From NCBI GenBank assembly GCA_904501945.1, contig CAJGCU010000052.1, forward strand, positions 1 through 17,469: 17,469 nt of DNA, in the 5' to 3' direction. The notes under the pieces are model-generated. The model was given only the letters and a program-made list of their open reading frames with translations, was not told the DNA's origin and searched no databases. The position numbers were made by a program, and so were the translations under genes. How positions within the stretch are numbered: the stretch's first letter is position 1; the number at the start of each line of letters is the position of its first letter. The stretch is from an uncultured Bacteroidaceae bacterium (GTDB taxonomy: Bacteria; Bacteroidota; Bacteroidia; Bacteroidales; Bacteroidaceae). This document shows positions 1 to 6,867 of the stretch, piece after piece.

Positions 1-1110
1 GTGAATGACGTGGAGCTGGAGGCGTTCCTCTACAACAAGGAGGGCCAGAGCCTGACGGGCGTCACCCGCACCGACTCGCTGGGCAACTACGCCTTCGAGA
101 TGCCGTTCATGGACGGGGAGTGGAAGATGCAGATATACACGAGGAAGAAGAACAAGAGGGGCAAGGAGAAGCGGAAGACCTACTATGTGGGCATCGACCG
201 CCAGTTCTCTCCAAGAGCGAGGTACATCACGCCGCAGGAGACCGAGATACTACATCCGCAGGATGCGAACGCCTTTGTGAAGAAGCCCTTCGAGGAGCTT
301 CCCGAGGAAGAGGAGTTCATCCCCATCACGAAGAAGGACCATGTGCTGCAGAACGTGACGGTGAAGGCGAAGCGGAAGTACTTTACCAACGACGACTGGC
401 AGTACAAGAACGAGGCATGGGGACGGCAGTTCGCTACTCTGTATTACGACATAGACAAGGAACTGGATGCCATACTCGATCGGGGGGAACCCGAACCTAC
501 CATCTTTTACTTCCTTTGCAAGAAGAATGCTCTTTTCGACAATCCGGAATGTGAAGATTTACCAAGGCCAGCAGGAGGGGCGTCGCGGGGACTAGTGCTT
601 GTTTATGGACGAATGTCTTATGCCCATCGTCCTATTAAGTGGATTGTTGACAATGGGTTAACACTCTCTACACCAAGAGATGAGTTAAAAGTGATGGATG
701 ACAATTATGCAGGATATACAGATAATGCAATAGCTAAGTTTGATGTATTATTTCCTTTTTACATGAGTGATATCAAGAGTCTCTATATTGTTCCCAATAG
801 CGAAAGAGAAGTTGAAGGAGCTGTACGAATCTATCTCTATACCCATAGGAGATTCACTACCGAAAGTCAGAAAGGTCTTCGCCGTACCTACTTCCAGGGC
901 TTCAACAAGCCTTCCACGTTCCAGATGGAGGACTACAGCGTCATTCCTCCGATGGCAGACTTCCGCCGCACCATCTACTGGAACCCGGACGTGAAGACGG
1001 ATGCGCAGGGCAAGGCGAAGGTGGAGTTCTTCAACAATTCGACCTGCGAGGAGATGTACATCAGCGTGGAGGGCATGACGGAAGACGGGAAAGTGCTGGT
1101 GAATGAGTGA
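1..1110 (+). CDS. Large MG2/carboxypeptidase-regulatory-like surface protein, C-terminal part (5' end outside window)
   Basis: The frame is open from the first base, so this is the 3' part of a longer gene; the initial GTG is probably an internal Val codon. The visible 369 residues begin with a beta-sandwich-like segment (TRTDSLGNYAFEMP, about 22-35) of the carboxypeptidase-regulatory/MG2 type. A basic linker (KKNKRGKEKRKTYY, about 49-62), an acidic linker and a VTVKAKRKYFTNDDW segment (about 118-132) follow. The end (RRTIYWNPDVKTDAQGKAKVEFFNNS, about 323-348, then EEMYISVEGMTEDGK) resembles the last domain of large Bacteroidales proteins annotated as MG2-domain or TonB-receptor-plug-like. 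That family is thought to be exported and membrane-associated; its role is unknown to me. Base composition is odd: hand counts of G+C are 39/60 at 61-120, 22/60 at 661-720 and 38/60 at 961-1020, so the middle third looks foreign to its flanks. The last 51 bp recur at 3719-3769. Being a real gene is near certain; the family name is moderately sure. Confidence 0.75.
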   Translation: MNDVELEAFLYNKEGQSLTGVTRTDSLGNYAFEMPFMDGEWKMQIYTRKKNKRGKEKRKTYYVGIDRQFSPRARYITPQETEILHPQDANAFVKKPFEELPEEEEFIPITKKDHVLQNVTVKAKRKYFTNDDWQYKNEAWGRQFATLYYDIDKELDAILDRGEPEPTIFYFLCKKNALFDNPECEDLPRPAGGASRGLVLVYGRMSYAHRPIKWIVDNGLTLSTPRDELKVMDDNYAGYTDNAIAKFDVLFPFYMSDIKSLYIVPNSEREVEGAVRIYLYTHRRFTTESQKGLRRTYFQGFNKPSTFQMEDYSVIPPMADFRRTIYWNPDVKTDAQGKAKVEFFNNSTCEEMYISVEGMTEDGKVLVNE

Positions 1111-1140
1111 GCGTTGTATCTAAATAAAGAGTATAAAAGC

Positions 1141-2163
1141 ATGAGGAAAAAAGTATTATGCATGTTTTTTTTGCTATTTGTTTTTTCGTCGGCCTATTCA
1201 CTGGTCAGTGCTAAATATACAGAACGTATAGATAGTATTATAACAGATGTGAATATGTATGGAATGATGAAGTATGTCTTTCTTTATGATGCAGAAGGTC
1301 TGTTGAGCGAGAAGATTGCGTATAGTCAAGAGGATATGGATGGGAAATGGACTGTCTCCGAAAGGAGAGGCTATGGCTATGATGAAAATGACCGAATCTC
1401 TTCAGTTGTTGTCACAGACGTTCTGAATGAAGGAGTGTTTTTCTTTGAAGAATATACTTATGATGGGAAGGGGAACTTGTCCTCTATCTCTTACAAAACT
1501 AAAGAGATGAAAGGTGAAGTAACGAAGATGAACGCTCTCAGAGAATTTCTGTATAATGAGAAAGGTTTTCTTGTGGGAGAAAGACGTTTCCGATATCAAA
1601 ATGGCGAACGGAAGGAAGATGCACAGAACGAACGTGAGTATGATAAGAAAGGACGACTGCTAGTCATTAATGAATATGTATTTTCTAATCATCAGAAGAC
1701 ACTCTTCAAGAGAACACGTTATTCCTATAGCAAAAATGGCTTGCTCGTCACGAAGGAGGAACAACTCCCCGATGCGGAAAAACAGATGAAGCGAGACCTT
1801 ATAGAACGAAGAAGGTATGATGAGCATCAGCGACTTGTCGCTTTGTCATTTGACAGAGGAGATGAAAGTTCAGATGTGGAATTCTGCTATGATAAGAAAG
1901 GGAATCTCATCCAAATTATTGACAGACGAAGTATCAATAGCGTGGAAGAATATGTGGGGTGCACATCCTTTGCTTATGACCAGAATGCACCAGTTTCATC
2001 CGTCATGGGATTGTCAAGTCCAGAAGTGCTTTCCACTGATTGGGCTTTGAGATATGAGATGAATCTGACATCTAAGCCCATTAGTGTGACTGCGGAAATG
2101 GGCATACTGCACCCTCATCAGGAGAAATCGTTATACTATTACTCTGCAATAAGTGGAGAGTAG
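1141..2163 (+). CDS. Secreted YD-repeat-like protein (paralogue 1)
   Basis: I start at ATG 1141 (340 aa) rather than an upstream in-frame TTG at 1114, because ATG gives a clean signal peptide: MRKK, then a hydrophobic CMFFLLFVFSSAYSLV stretch, with likely cleavage near SLVSA. There is no lipobox Cys. The mature part is a run of short beta-hairpin repeats of the YD/RHS-like type: YGYDENDRIS, YTYDGKGNLS, FLYNEKGFLV, REYDKKGRLL, YSYSKNGLLV, RRYDEHQRLV and CYDKKGNLIQ, spaced about 25-45 residues apart. It lacks the thousands of residues and the C-terminal toxin of true RHS proteins and ends with a non-repeat tail (LYYYSAISG). It follows the MG2-like gene by 30 bp and may be co-transcribed. It is a diverged paralogue of the protein at 3811-4887 (shared ERIDSII/ERLDSII after the signal peptide, similar length, similar tail). 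Small Bacteroidales families of this look (DUF3836-like) have no known function. Confidence 0.85.
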   Translation: MRKKVLCMFFLLFVFSSAYSLVSAKYTERIDSIITDVNMYGMMKYVFLYDAEGLLSEKIAYSQEDMDGKWTVSERRGYGYDENDRISSVVVTDVLNEGVFFFEEYTYDGKGNLSSISYKTKEMKGEVTKMNALREFLYNEKGFLVGERRFRYQNGERKEDAQNEREYDKKGRLLVINEYVFSNHQKTLFKRTRYSYSKNGLLVTKEEQLPDAEKQMKRDLIERRRYDEHQRLVALSFDRGDESSDVEFCYDKKGNLIQIIDRRSINSVEEYVGCTSFAYDQNAPVSSVMGLSSPEVLSTDWALRYEMNLTSKPISVTAEMGILHPHQEKSLYYYSAISGE

Positions 2164-2210
2164 TTATTTTACGCAACAAACTCGGAAACATAACAATAAA
2201 TTTTTAAATT

Positions 2211-3689
2211 ATGAAAAGTAGATTATTCGCATTTCCATGTGCCTTTTTCTTGACTCTTTCTGTATGGTCGCAGACATTTATAGTTGATAATTTGAAATAC
2301 TCGGTTGTTCAGACAGAGGATTTTTCCGTGAGAGTTTCGTTTCCTGATTCGATGAGCTCTGACAGGACATTGATGCTTGACAGCCTTTTTATTCCAGCCT
2401 TTGTCGAATATGAAAGCCAAAAGTACAAAGTTTGTGAGATTGAGCCTTGGGGATTTCTCAGATGCGAAGGTGTCAGGTTTGTTTCTATTTCGGAAGGTAT
2501 TCGGCATATAGGCGAATGCGCCTTTCAAGATTGCCTGCATTTGGAATCGGTGCAGATTCCTTCTAGCATAGAAAAGATAGACGAGGGAGTTTTTTCGGGC
2601 TGTGTAAACCTCTCTGCTATCGTGGTTGGCAAGGACAATCCTGTGTTTGATTCCAGGGAAGCATGCAATGCCGTCATAAGAAGCCATGACAATGTCCTTG
2701 TTGCTGGATGTAAAGAAACACGTATCCCGTCTTCTGTCACTGATATAGGCAGCCGGGCATTTCATCGCCAACATTTTCTTCGGCTTATGGAGATTCCAGA
2801 AGGTGTGAAATCAATTTCTTACAGAGCCTTTGAGGGTTGTTCTCAGCTGGAAACAGTTTCCTTGCCAGAAAGTTTGAGAGAGATTAGCGGAGATGCTTTC
2901 AAGGGATGCGAGTCGCTGAAAAGCATTTATATTCCTAAAGATGTGGAAAGCATCGAGTATAATCCTTTTACGTATTGCTCGTCTCTTCTTGAGATAGAAG
3001 TTGACAAAAAGAACAGATCATACCATTCAGGCAGCAGCAATTCCATTATTGCCACAAAGACAGGCATGCTGATTTCCGGATGCAGCAAGACCATTATCCA
3101 CTCCTCTGTTTTCAAGATAGATACATTTGCGTTTCAAGGCGCATCTAGATTAAGCGAGATTTTCATCCCTCATCATGTGGCAAAGATAGAAGATGGTGCA
3201 TTTGCCGACTGCTCCAATCTCGTATCTATATCCGTGGACAAGAAGAATGCGCTTTACAATGACGGAGATGGAAGTAATTGCATCATCGAGAAGCAGACAG
3301 GAACATTGGTTTGTGGGGGATGTGCTACAAAGATTCCTTCCAATGTACAAACAATAGGAGCTATGGCTTTTAGGGGAATGGAAACTCCTGCCACGCTGAT
3401 TATTCCAGAAAACGTAAAAACTATAAAAAGATCGGCTTTTGTAGGGTGTAGTGGCCTGAAACATCTATTTGTGCCAGGTCATACGACCATCGGAACACAG
3501 GCTTTTGCTGGCTGCAAGCAGCTGGAAAGCGTGATTTTTGGAGAAGGGATGAAAAAGATTCCTCCAGTGGCATTTGCTGGGTGCACAAACTTGAAGAATG
3601 TCCATATTCCCGAAACTGTAAAAGAGATTGCTGGTGATGCTTTTGCCGGATGCTTGGGGAATGATGCCAGTTTCTCTGAAAAGCAATAG
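2211..3689 (+). CDS. Secreted BspA-type leucine-rich repeat protein
   Basis: 492 aa with an N-terminal signal peptide (MKSRLFAFPCAFFLTLSVWSQ, cleavage likely after SQ or just before it). A short N-terminal beta region follows, then about 400 residues of LRR_5/BspA-type repeats with the pattern I-x-x-x-A-F-x-G/D-C-x-x-L-x-x-I-x-I-P-x-x-V (for example GECAFQDCLHLESVQIPSSI, ISGDAFKGCESLKSIYIPKD, GTQAFAGCKQLESVIFGEG). Three repeats carry a longer insert of the form V-x-K-x-N-x-x-[FY]...GC...T-x-I-x-S-x-V (about residues 138-178, 263-302 and 343-383). The last repeat (IAGDAFAGC) runs almost to the C-terminus. There is no lipobox, transmembrane anchor or recognisable type IX sorting domain, so it is probably periplasmic or released. 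BspA-family LRR proteins bind host proteins or partner bacteria, but no ligand can be read here. It is 47 bp downstream of the first YD-like gene, same strand; no TAnnTTTG box is seen before it. Confidence 0.88.
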   Translation: MKSRLFAFPCAFFLTLSVWSQTFIVDNLKYSVVQTEDFSVRVSFPDSMSSDRTLMLDSLFIPAFVEYESQKYKVCEIEPWGFLRCEGVRFVSISEGIRHIGECAFQDCLHLESVQIPSSIEKIDEGVFSGCVNLSAIVVGKDNPVFDSREACNAVIRSHDNVLVAGCKETRIPSSVTDIGSRAFHRQHFLRLMEIPEGVKSISYRAFEGCSQLETVSLPESLREISGDAFKGCESLKSIYIPKDVESIEYNPFTYCSSLLEIEVDKKNRSYHSGSSNSIIATKTGMLISGCSKTIIHSSVFKIDTFAFQGASRLSEIFIPHHVAKIEDGAFADCSNLVSISVDKKNALYNDGDGSNCIIEKQTGTLVCGGCATKIPSNVQTIGAMAFRGMETPATLIIPENVKTIKRSAFVGCSGLKHLFVPGHTTIGTQAFAGCKQLESVIFGEGMKKIPPVAFAGCTNLKNVHIPETVKEIAGDAFAGCLGNDASFSEKQ

Positions 3690-3718
3690 CCGCTTGTAAT
3701 AGAAAATATTTACCTTAT

Positions 3719-3769
3719 ATCAGCGTGGAGGGCATGACGGAAGACGGGAAGGTGCTGGTGAATGAGTAG
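3719..3769 (+). pseudogene. Orphan 3'-end fragment of the MG2-like gene (51 bp)
   Basis: This segment copies 1060-1110, the last 16 codons and stop of the MG2-like gene. The 48 coding bases differ at one position only (A at 1092, G at 3751), a synonymous AAA/AAG Lys change; the stop is TAG here and TGA there. The words GCGTTGT also follow both stops. Nothing upstream of 3719 resembles the receptor gene; that sequence is the AT-rich 3' flank of the LRR gene. It therefore looks like the scar of a second copy of the gene tail, with a paralogous YD-like gene downstream of each copy. The synonymous difference argues against a very recent exact duplication. Confidence 0.8.
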
Positions 3770-3810
3770 GGGCGTTGTTTTTTTGTTGAACTTATATAAT
3801 TATTGACAAT

Positions 3811-4887
3811 ATGAAAAGATTTTTAGAAATGATTTTTGTGGCTGTCTTGATGGCTCAAGCAGCAAGTGCCCAAAGTGTTTCATCCGTTCAGGAAAGGCTC
3901 GACAGTATTATTGTCATCAACAGCTATGCTCCTCGCAAGTACACCTATTCTTATAAGGACGGAAGACTGGCTTCGGAGACTTGCTACGAAAAGGCGGAAA
4001 GCAAATGGAACTTGCTCTATAAGTATGTGTTTGACTTTAACGAAGATGGGCATCACATTGGCTGTATCGACTCTGTTATGAGGAAGGGTGTGTGGCAACA
4101 GGAATATGCGTTTCGGAACACGTTCAACGCGGACGGGGAACTGCAGCAGTCCGTCTATCATTATCCCTTGAAGGAAAGCAAGCAAGGAAAGAGCGTCGCT
4201 TGTTATCTGTATGACAGGAAGAAACTTGCAAAGATTGTAGAATTCGAAGAGAACGAAACGGAATTGGACACTTTCCAAATCAGGACATTCCATTATGATA
4301 AGGGGAAAAGGAGAATATCCGTTTGGAGTAAACTAATAAAGGATAAACCAGAAAGCTACAGATACGAGGATACCTACGATTCGAATGAAAATCTTGTCGA
4401 ACAGATTACTTATGATTTGAAAGGAACGGATGGACGTGAACTTTCTCCGCATTTCAAGACTGACTACAAGCATGACGCTGCTGGCAGACTGGTGGAAACC
4501 GTCTGTTGGGATTTGTTCAAGGGTATCCAAAAGGAGCGTGAAAAGGCAGAATATGAATACGATGTGCATGGCAATCTTGTACAGAAAAAGCATTTTATCA
4601 GAAAAGGTGAAGTTTGGGACCACACTTCAACCGATATCTACATCTATGATATGAATGTCGGGAGTGAGCAGGTGGCAGGTCTTCAGAATCTGGAGTTTGT
4701 CTGTATGAATGAGCCTTTCATCAAGTCTGCATTCAAGAACGACTCAGGCGTTTCCCCCAACAAGATCCTGAAGAAAGTCACCTTCGATTCATCAGGAAAA
4801 GAAGATGGAAGCATTACGTTTTACTACAGCCCTGCTGACAAAGAATCTTTCACTCGCAATGAGAAGGACTTGCTGAAACAGAGATGA
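3811..4887 (+). CDS. Secreted YD-repeat-like protein (paralogue 2)
   Basis: 358 aa from ATG 3811. The signal peptide is clear: MKRFLEMIFVAVLMAQAASA with likely signal peptidase I cleavage before QSVSS. The mature protein is built of YD-like hairpins (YTYSYKDGRLA, FDFNEDGHHI, NTFNADGELQ, HYDKGKRRIS, DTYDSNENLV, YKHDAAGRLV, YEYDVHGNLV). It starts with QERLDSIIVINSY, which matches TERIDSIITDVNMY of the protein at 1141-2163, and ends with a similar FYYSPADKE tail. The two are diverged paralogues of nearly equal length. It lies 41 bp after the orphan MG2-like gene tail (3719-3769), the same order as tail plus paralogue 1 at 1060-1141. Function unknown; probably periplasmic or secreted. Confidence 0.87.
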   Translation: MKRFLEMIFVAVLMAQAASAQSVSSVQERLDSIIVINSYAPRKYTYSYKDGRLASETCYEKAESKWNLLYKYVFDFNEDGHHIGCIDSVMRKGVWQQEYAFRNTFNADGELQQSVYHYPLKESKQGKSVACYLYDRKKLAKIVEFEENETELDTFQIRTFHYDKGKRRISVWSKLIKDKPESYRYEDTYDSNENLVEQITYDLKGTDGRELSPHFKTDYKHDAAGRLVETVCWDLFKGIQKEREKAEYEYDVHGNLVQKKHFIRKGEVWDHTSTDIYIYDMNVGSEQVAGLQNLEFVCMNEPFIKSAFKNDSGVSPNKILKKVTFDSSGKEDGSITFYYSPADKESFTRNEKDLLKQR

Positions 4888-4936
4888 AAAAGAACTGTCA
4901 AGTCCCCATATTTTAACGGCCAGTTCGACGAAAACA

Positions 4937-4972
4937 ATAAGCCCTGCATCGTAATTACGGTGCAGGGCTTAT
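4937..4972. terminator. Strong hairpin, probable bidirectional terminator
   Basis: A perfect 12-bp stem (ATAAGCCCTGCA / TGCAGGGCTTAT) encloses a second small palindrome, CGTAATTACG. It lies between the + strand YD-like gene (ends 4887) and the - strand lipoprotein gene (ends 5145). Read on the minus strand it is followed by a T-rich TTGTTTTCG tract; on the plus strand the tail is less T-rich. It probably ends transcription from one or both sides. Confidence 0.6.
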
Positions 4973-5066
4973 CGTAATGATGATGCTGGGCGCATCGCAT
5001 GAGAGGTGAGCCTTTCAGCGAGCAGGCATTGCCTGGCATTGTCAAACGAATGAGAGGAATGGGCAT

Positions 5067-5097
5067 AAAAAAACCTGCGAGACATTATCTTGCAGGT
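5067..5097 (-). terminator. Rho-independent terminator of the small lipoprotein gene
   Basis: Read on the minus strand: stem ACCTGCAAGA, loop TAATG, stem TCTCGCAGGT (one mismatch), then seven T. It is about 50 bp after the stop of the lipoprotein gene at 5145-5345, in the right orientation to end its transcript. Confidence 0.85.
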
Positions 5098-5144
5098 CCA
5101 ATTCTCTTTGGATATGAATCCCAGAAAGTTGTGTCTTGTTCTGA

Positions 5145-5345
5145 TTACTCAGCAACAGCTGAATCTGCAGCGCAAGAGTCAGCGCAGCAAGAGTCAGCGC
5201 AAACTGTATCAGCGCAAACTGTATCAGCAACGATTGAATCAGTTGCAACAGTGTCAGCTGCAGGAGCAGCGTTGCCACAAGATACGAATGATACAGATGC
5301 TGTGAGAGCGATTGCAGCTACTGCTGCGAAAACCAACTTCTTCAT
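5145..5345 (-). CDS. Small lipoprotein with cysteine-rich pentapeptide-repeat tail
   Basis: 66 aa. MKKLVFAAVAAIALTASVSF is a lipoprotein signal peptide and FVSC-G is a lipobox with the lipid-attachment Cys at 23. The mature peptide is only 44 residues, made of Ala-Asp-Thr/Ser-x-x units: ADTVA, TDSIV, ADTVC, ADTVC, ADSCC, ADSCA, ADSAV. It therefore has five further cysteines (44, 49, 53, 54, 58) alternating with acidic residues. The DNA contains 15-bp tandem units (two perfect copies at 5197-5226, degenerate copies to the left), so the tail probably grew by repeat slippage. Similar tiny Ala/Asp/Thr/Val-rich lipoproteins occur in Bacteroidales, from memory usually without this many Cys. It has its own -7 box and terminator, supporting a real monocistronic gene. 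Function unknown; metal or redox binding at the membrane is only a guess. Confidence 0.85.
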   Translation of the reverse strand: MKKLVFAAVAAIALTASVSFVSCGNAAPAADTVATDSIVADTVCADTVCADSCCADSCAADSAVAE

Positions 5346-5398
5346 AATTTTCTTTTACTTTAATTTGTTAAACAATCAATATGCTTTCAAAACGGTTG

Positions 5399-5406
5399 CA
5401 AAGTTA
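5399..5406 (-). promoter_or_regulatory. -7 box (TAACTTTG) for the small lipoprotein gene
   Basis: An exact match to the Bacteroidota TAnnTTTG -7 element on the minus strand, about 53 bp before the ATG at 5345. A TTTG lies further upstream, but at 23 bp rather than 19 bp spacing, so the -33 element is weak. Expected leader about 50 nt. Confidence 0.7.
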
Positions 5407-5526
5407 CGGACTTTTCGTGTATCTTATCTCAAAAGCCCCTTCTTTTTTTTACTTTTTAACAAAAAAAAGAGGGTTTTAGGACTAAAAAAGCGTTTTTTTA
5501 TGTAATTTTAATGTTTTCAAGGCACT

Positions 5527-6642
5527 TTAATCCACCCACATGAGGTCGGACATCACATCGTTGGAAACAAAGAAACCGGCACGAGACAAACGCAAAACAT
5601 CATCTTGCAACACTAAATTTCCTGCATCAAGATGCTTTTGTGCATTGCGCAGGCAATAGGATTTGAAGGCCGCACCAAACTGCTGCTCCAATGCATCCAA
5701 GCGAATGCCTTCTGATGTGCGCAATCCTGTGAAGACATACTCCCCATAACGTTCTTTTTCCGTCAGTTCTTCCATAACAAACGAAGAACCAGAGAAATAG
5801 TCATTCAAGGATTCTGAATGATAGTAACGGTTCGTCCCATCGTAAGAATGCGCTCCAGCACCTACTCCAAGATAAGGAACGCCATGCCAGTAGCTGGAGT
5901 TATGCCTAGATTCCCTGCCTGGCAAGGCAAAGTTGCTCAATTCATAGTGCTTGTAGCCAGCACGTTCCAAAGACGTGATGAGGGTTTCATACATCTGTAC
6001 AGACACTTCTTCGTCCAGCTCTGCTATCTCCCCTTTCTCCAGCAGACGGTTCAGCCGCGTGCCTTCTTCATACATCAGGGAATAGGCCGAAAGGTGCTGC
6101 ACTTGCAACGAAAGAGCCCTGTCCACATCGGCCTGCCACTCATTGAGCGTCTGATTAGGGAATCCAAACATGAGGTCGATGCTAATATTATCAAACCCTG
6201 CCTGCTGGGCTGCGCGAACAGCTTCGATGGCTTGTTCTGCCGTATGCCTGCGGTTCAAAAAGCCCAATCTCGAATTGTCGAAAGTCTGCACGCCCATGCT
6301 CAGCCTGTTCACGCCTATCCGTTTCAAATCACGAAGCATCGCAGGAGACAGGTCGTCAGGATTGCCTTCAAGAGTCACTTCTGCACCCTCACGTACATTA
6401 TATATATTATATATGGCAGAAATGAGGCGTTCCGTTTCTTCCACAGGCAGCAAGGATGGCGTGCCGCCGCCAAAGTAGATGGTGTCCACTGGAGCATTGC
6501 CAAGAAAGTCGCGGCGGTCGCGCAGTTCACGCACAACAGCATCGACATAAGAACGGCGTTTCTCCAAACTTGTCGTAGAGAAAAAGCCACAATAAATGCA
6601 ACGGGACTTGCAAAAGGGTATGTGGACGTAAATTCCTGCCAT
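5527..6642 (-). CDS. hemW: Radical SAM heme chaperone HemW
   Basis: 371 aa, normal length for the family. It opens with MAGIYVHIPFCKSRCIYCGF: the CxxxCxxC 4Fe-4S site (Cys11, 15, 18) lacks the fourth Cys (CxC) of true coproporphyrinogen dehydrogenase HemN. YFGGGTPSLL is the SAM-binding glycine-rich segment. The HNSSYWHGVPYLGVGAGAHS stretch contains the HNxxYW motif of HemW. HemW binds heme and hands it to target proteins such as respiratory enzymes; it is not a heme biosynthesis oxidase. The start is fixed by the conserved family N-terminus. The gene is divergent from the EF-G paralogue and has a consensus promoter immediately before its start codon. Older annotation would call it an oxygen-independent coproporphyrinogen III oxidase. 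Confidence 0.95.
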   Translation of the reverse strand: MAGIYVHIPFCKSRCIYCGFFSTTSLEKRRSYVDAVVRELRDRRDFLGNAPVDTIYFGGGTPSLLPVEETERLISAIYNIYNVREGAEVTLEGNPDDLSPAMLRDLKRIGVNRLSMGVQTFDNSRLGFLNRRHTAEQAIEAVRAAQQAGFDNISIDLMFGFPNQTLNEWQADVDRALSLQVQHLSAYSLMYEEGTRLNRLLEKGEIAELDEEVSVQMYETLITSLERAGYKHYELSNFALPGRESRHNSSYWHGVPYLGVGAGAHSYDGTNRYYHSESLNDYFSGSSFVMEELTEKERYGEYVFTGLRTSEGIRLDALEQQFGAAFKSYCLRNAQKHLDAGNLVLQDDVLRLSRAGFFVSNDVMSDLMWVD

Positions 6643-6649
6643 GGCATTG

Positions 6650-6680
6650 CAAAGTTAACACAAATCGAAGACTCGGCAAA
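6650..6680 (-). promoter_or_regulatory. Consensus Bacteroidota promoter of hemW (-33 TTTG, 19 bp, -7 TAACTTTG)
   Basis: On the minus strand TTTG (6680-6677), a 19-bp spacer and TAACTTTG (6657-6650) match the published consensus TTTG-N19-TAnnTTTG exactly. Only 7 bp separate the last G of the -7 box from the hemW ATG (6642). The transcript should start within a few bases of the start codon. Confidence 0.85.
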
Positions 6681-6775
6681 AAAAGTCGCTCGAAATCATA
6701 AAGAAACACGCTACTCTGCCATTTTTAATTAATAAAAATGAAAAATGTTAAAGAACATAATATTTTAGCGTTCTA

Positions 6776-6802
6776 TTTATCGAAAAAGCAGTAATTTTAT
6801 CG
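6776..6802. repeat. Short direct repeat TTTATCG upstream of the EF-G paralogue
   Basis: TTTATCG occurs at 6776-6782 and 6796-6802, 20 bp apart (about two helical turns), in the 225-bp space between divergent hemW and fusA2. This spacing suits a tandem-site activator or repressor, but no factor can be named. I find no exact TAnnTTTG box before fusA2, which would fit activator-dependent expression; TAATTTTA at 6792-6799 is the nearest, and it overlaps the second repeat. Confidence 0.35.
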
Positions 6803-6867
6803 CGGCTTTTCAATCTTTAGCCATTAAGAATTACTATAAACCTTAAACATAATAACACTAACCTAAC

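Noticed and set aside
120..554. Alternative-frame open stretch in the GC-rich part of the first gene
   Set aside because: Its translation is low-complexity Glu/Gly/Arg with no domain; the overlapping frame has clear protein family features.
5167..5226. 15-bp tandem repeats considered as a CRISPR-like or non-coding satellite
   Set aside because: Units are contiguous without unique spacers and are in frame with the lipoprotein codons; they are a coding minisatellite.
5436..5470. Poly-T/poly-A hairpin after hemW as a terminator
   Set aside because: The stem is almost entirely A-T with bulges; it may weaken transcription but does not support a terminator call.
4999..5505. Plus-strand open stretch opposite the small lipoprotein gene
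   Set aside because: It is the antisense of the repeat-rich lipoprotein (Ser/Ala/Gln repeats) and runs through a terminator and a promoter; no start signal.
6398..6416. TATATATTATATATG AT-repeat inside hemW
   Set aside because: It encodes an ordinary Ile-Tyr-Asn-Ile-Tyr stretch; no sign of regulation or phase variation.
5818..6732. Long (304-codon) open frame antisense to hemW
   Set aside because: No domain, composition expected from the opposite strand of a conserved gene, and hemW has all motifs and a promoter.
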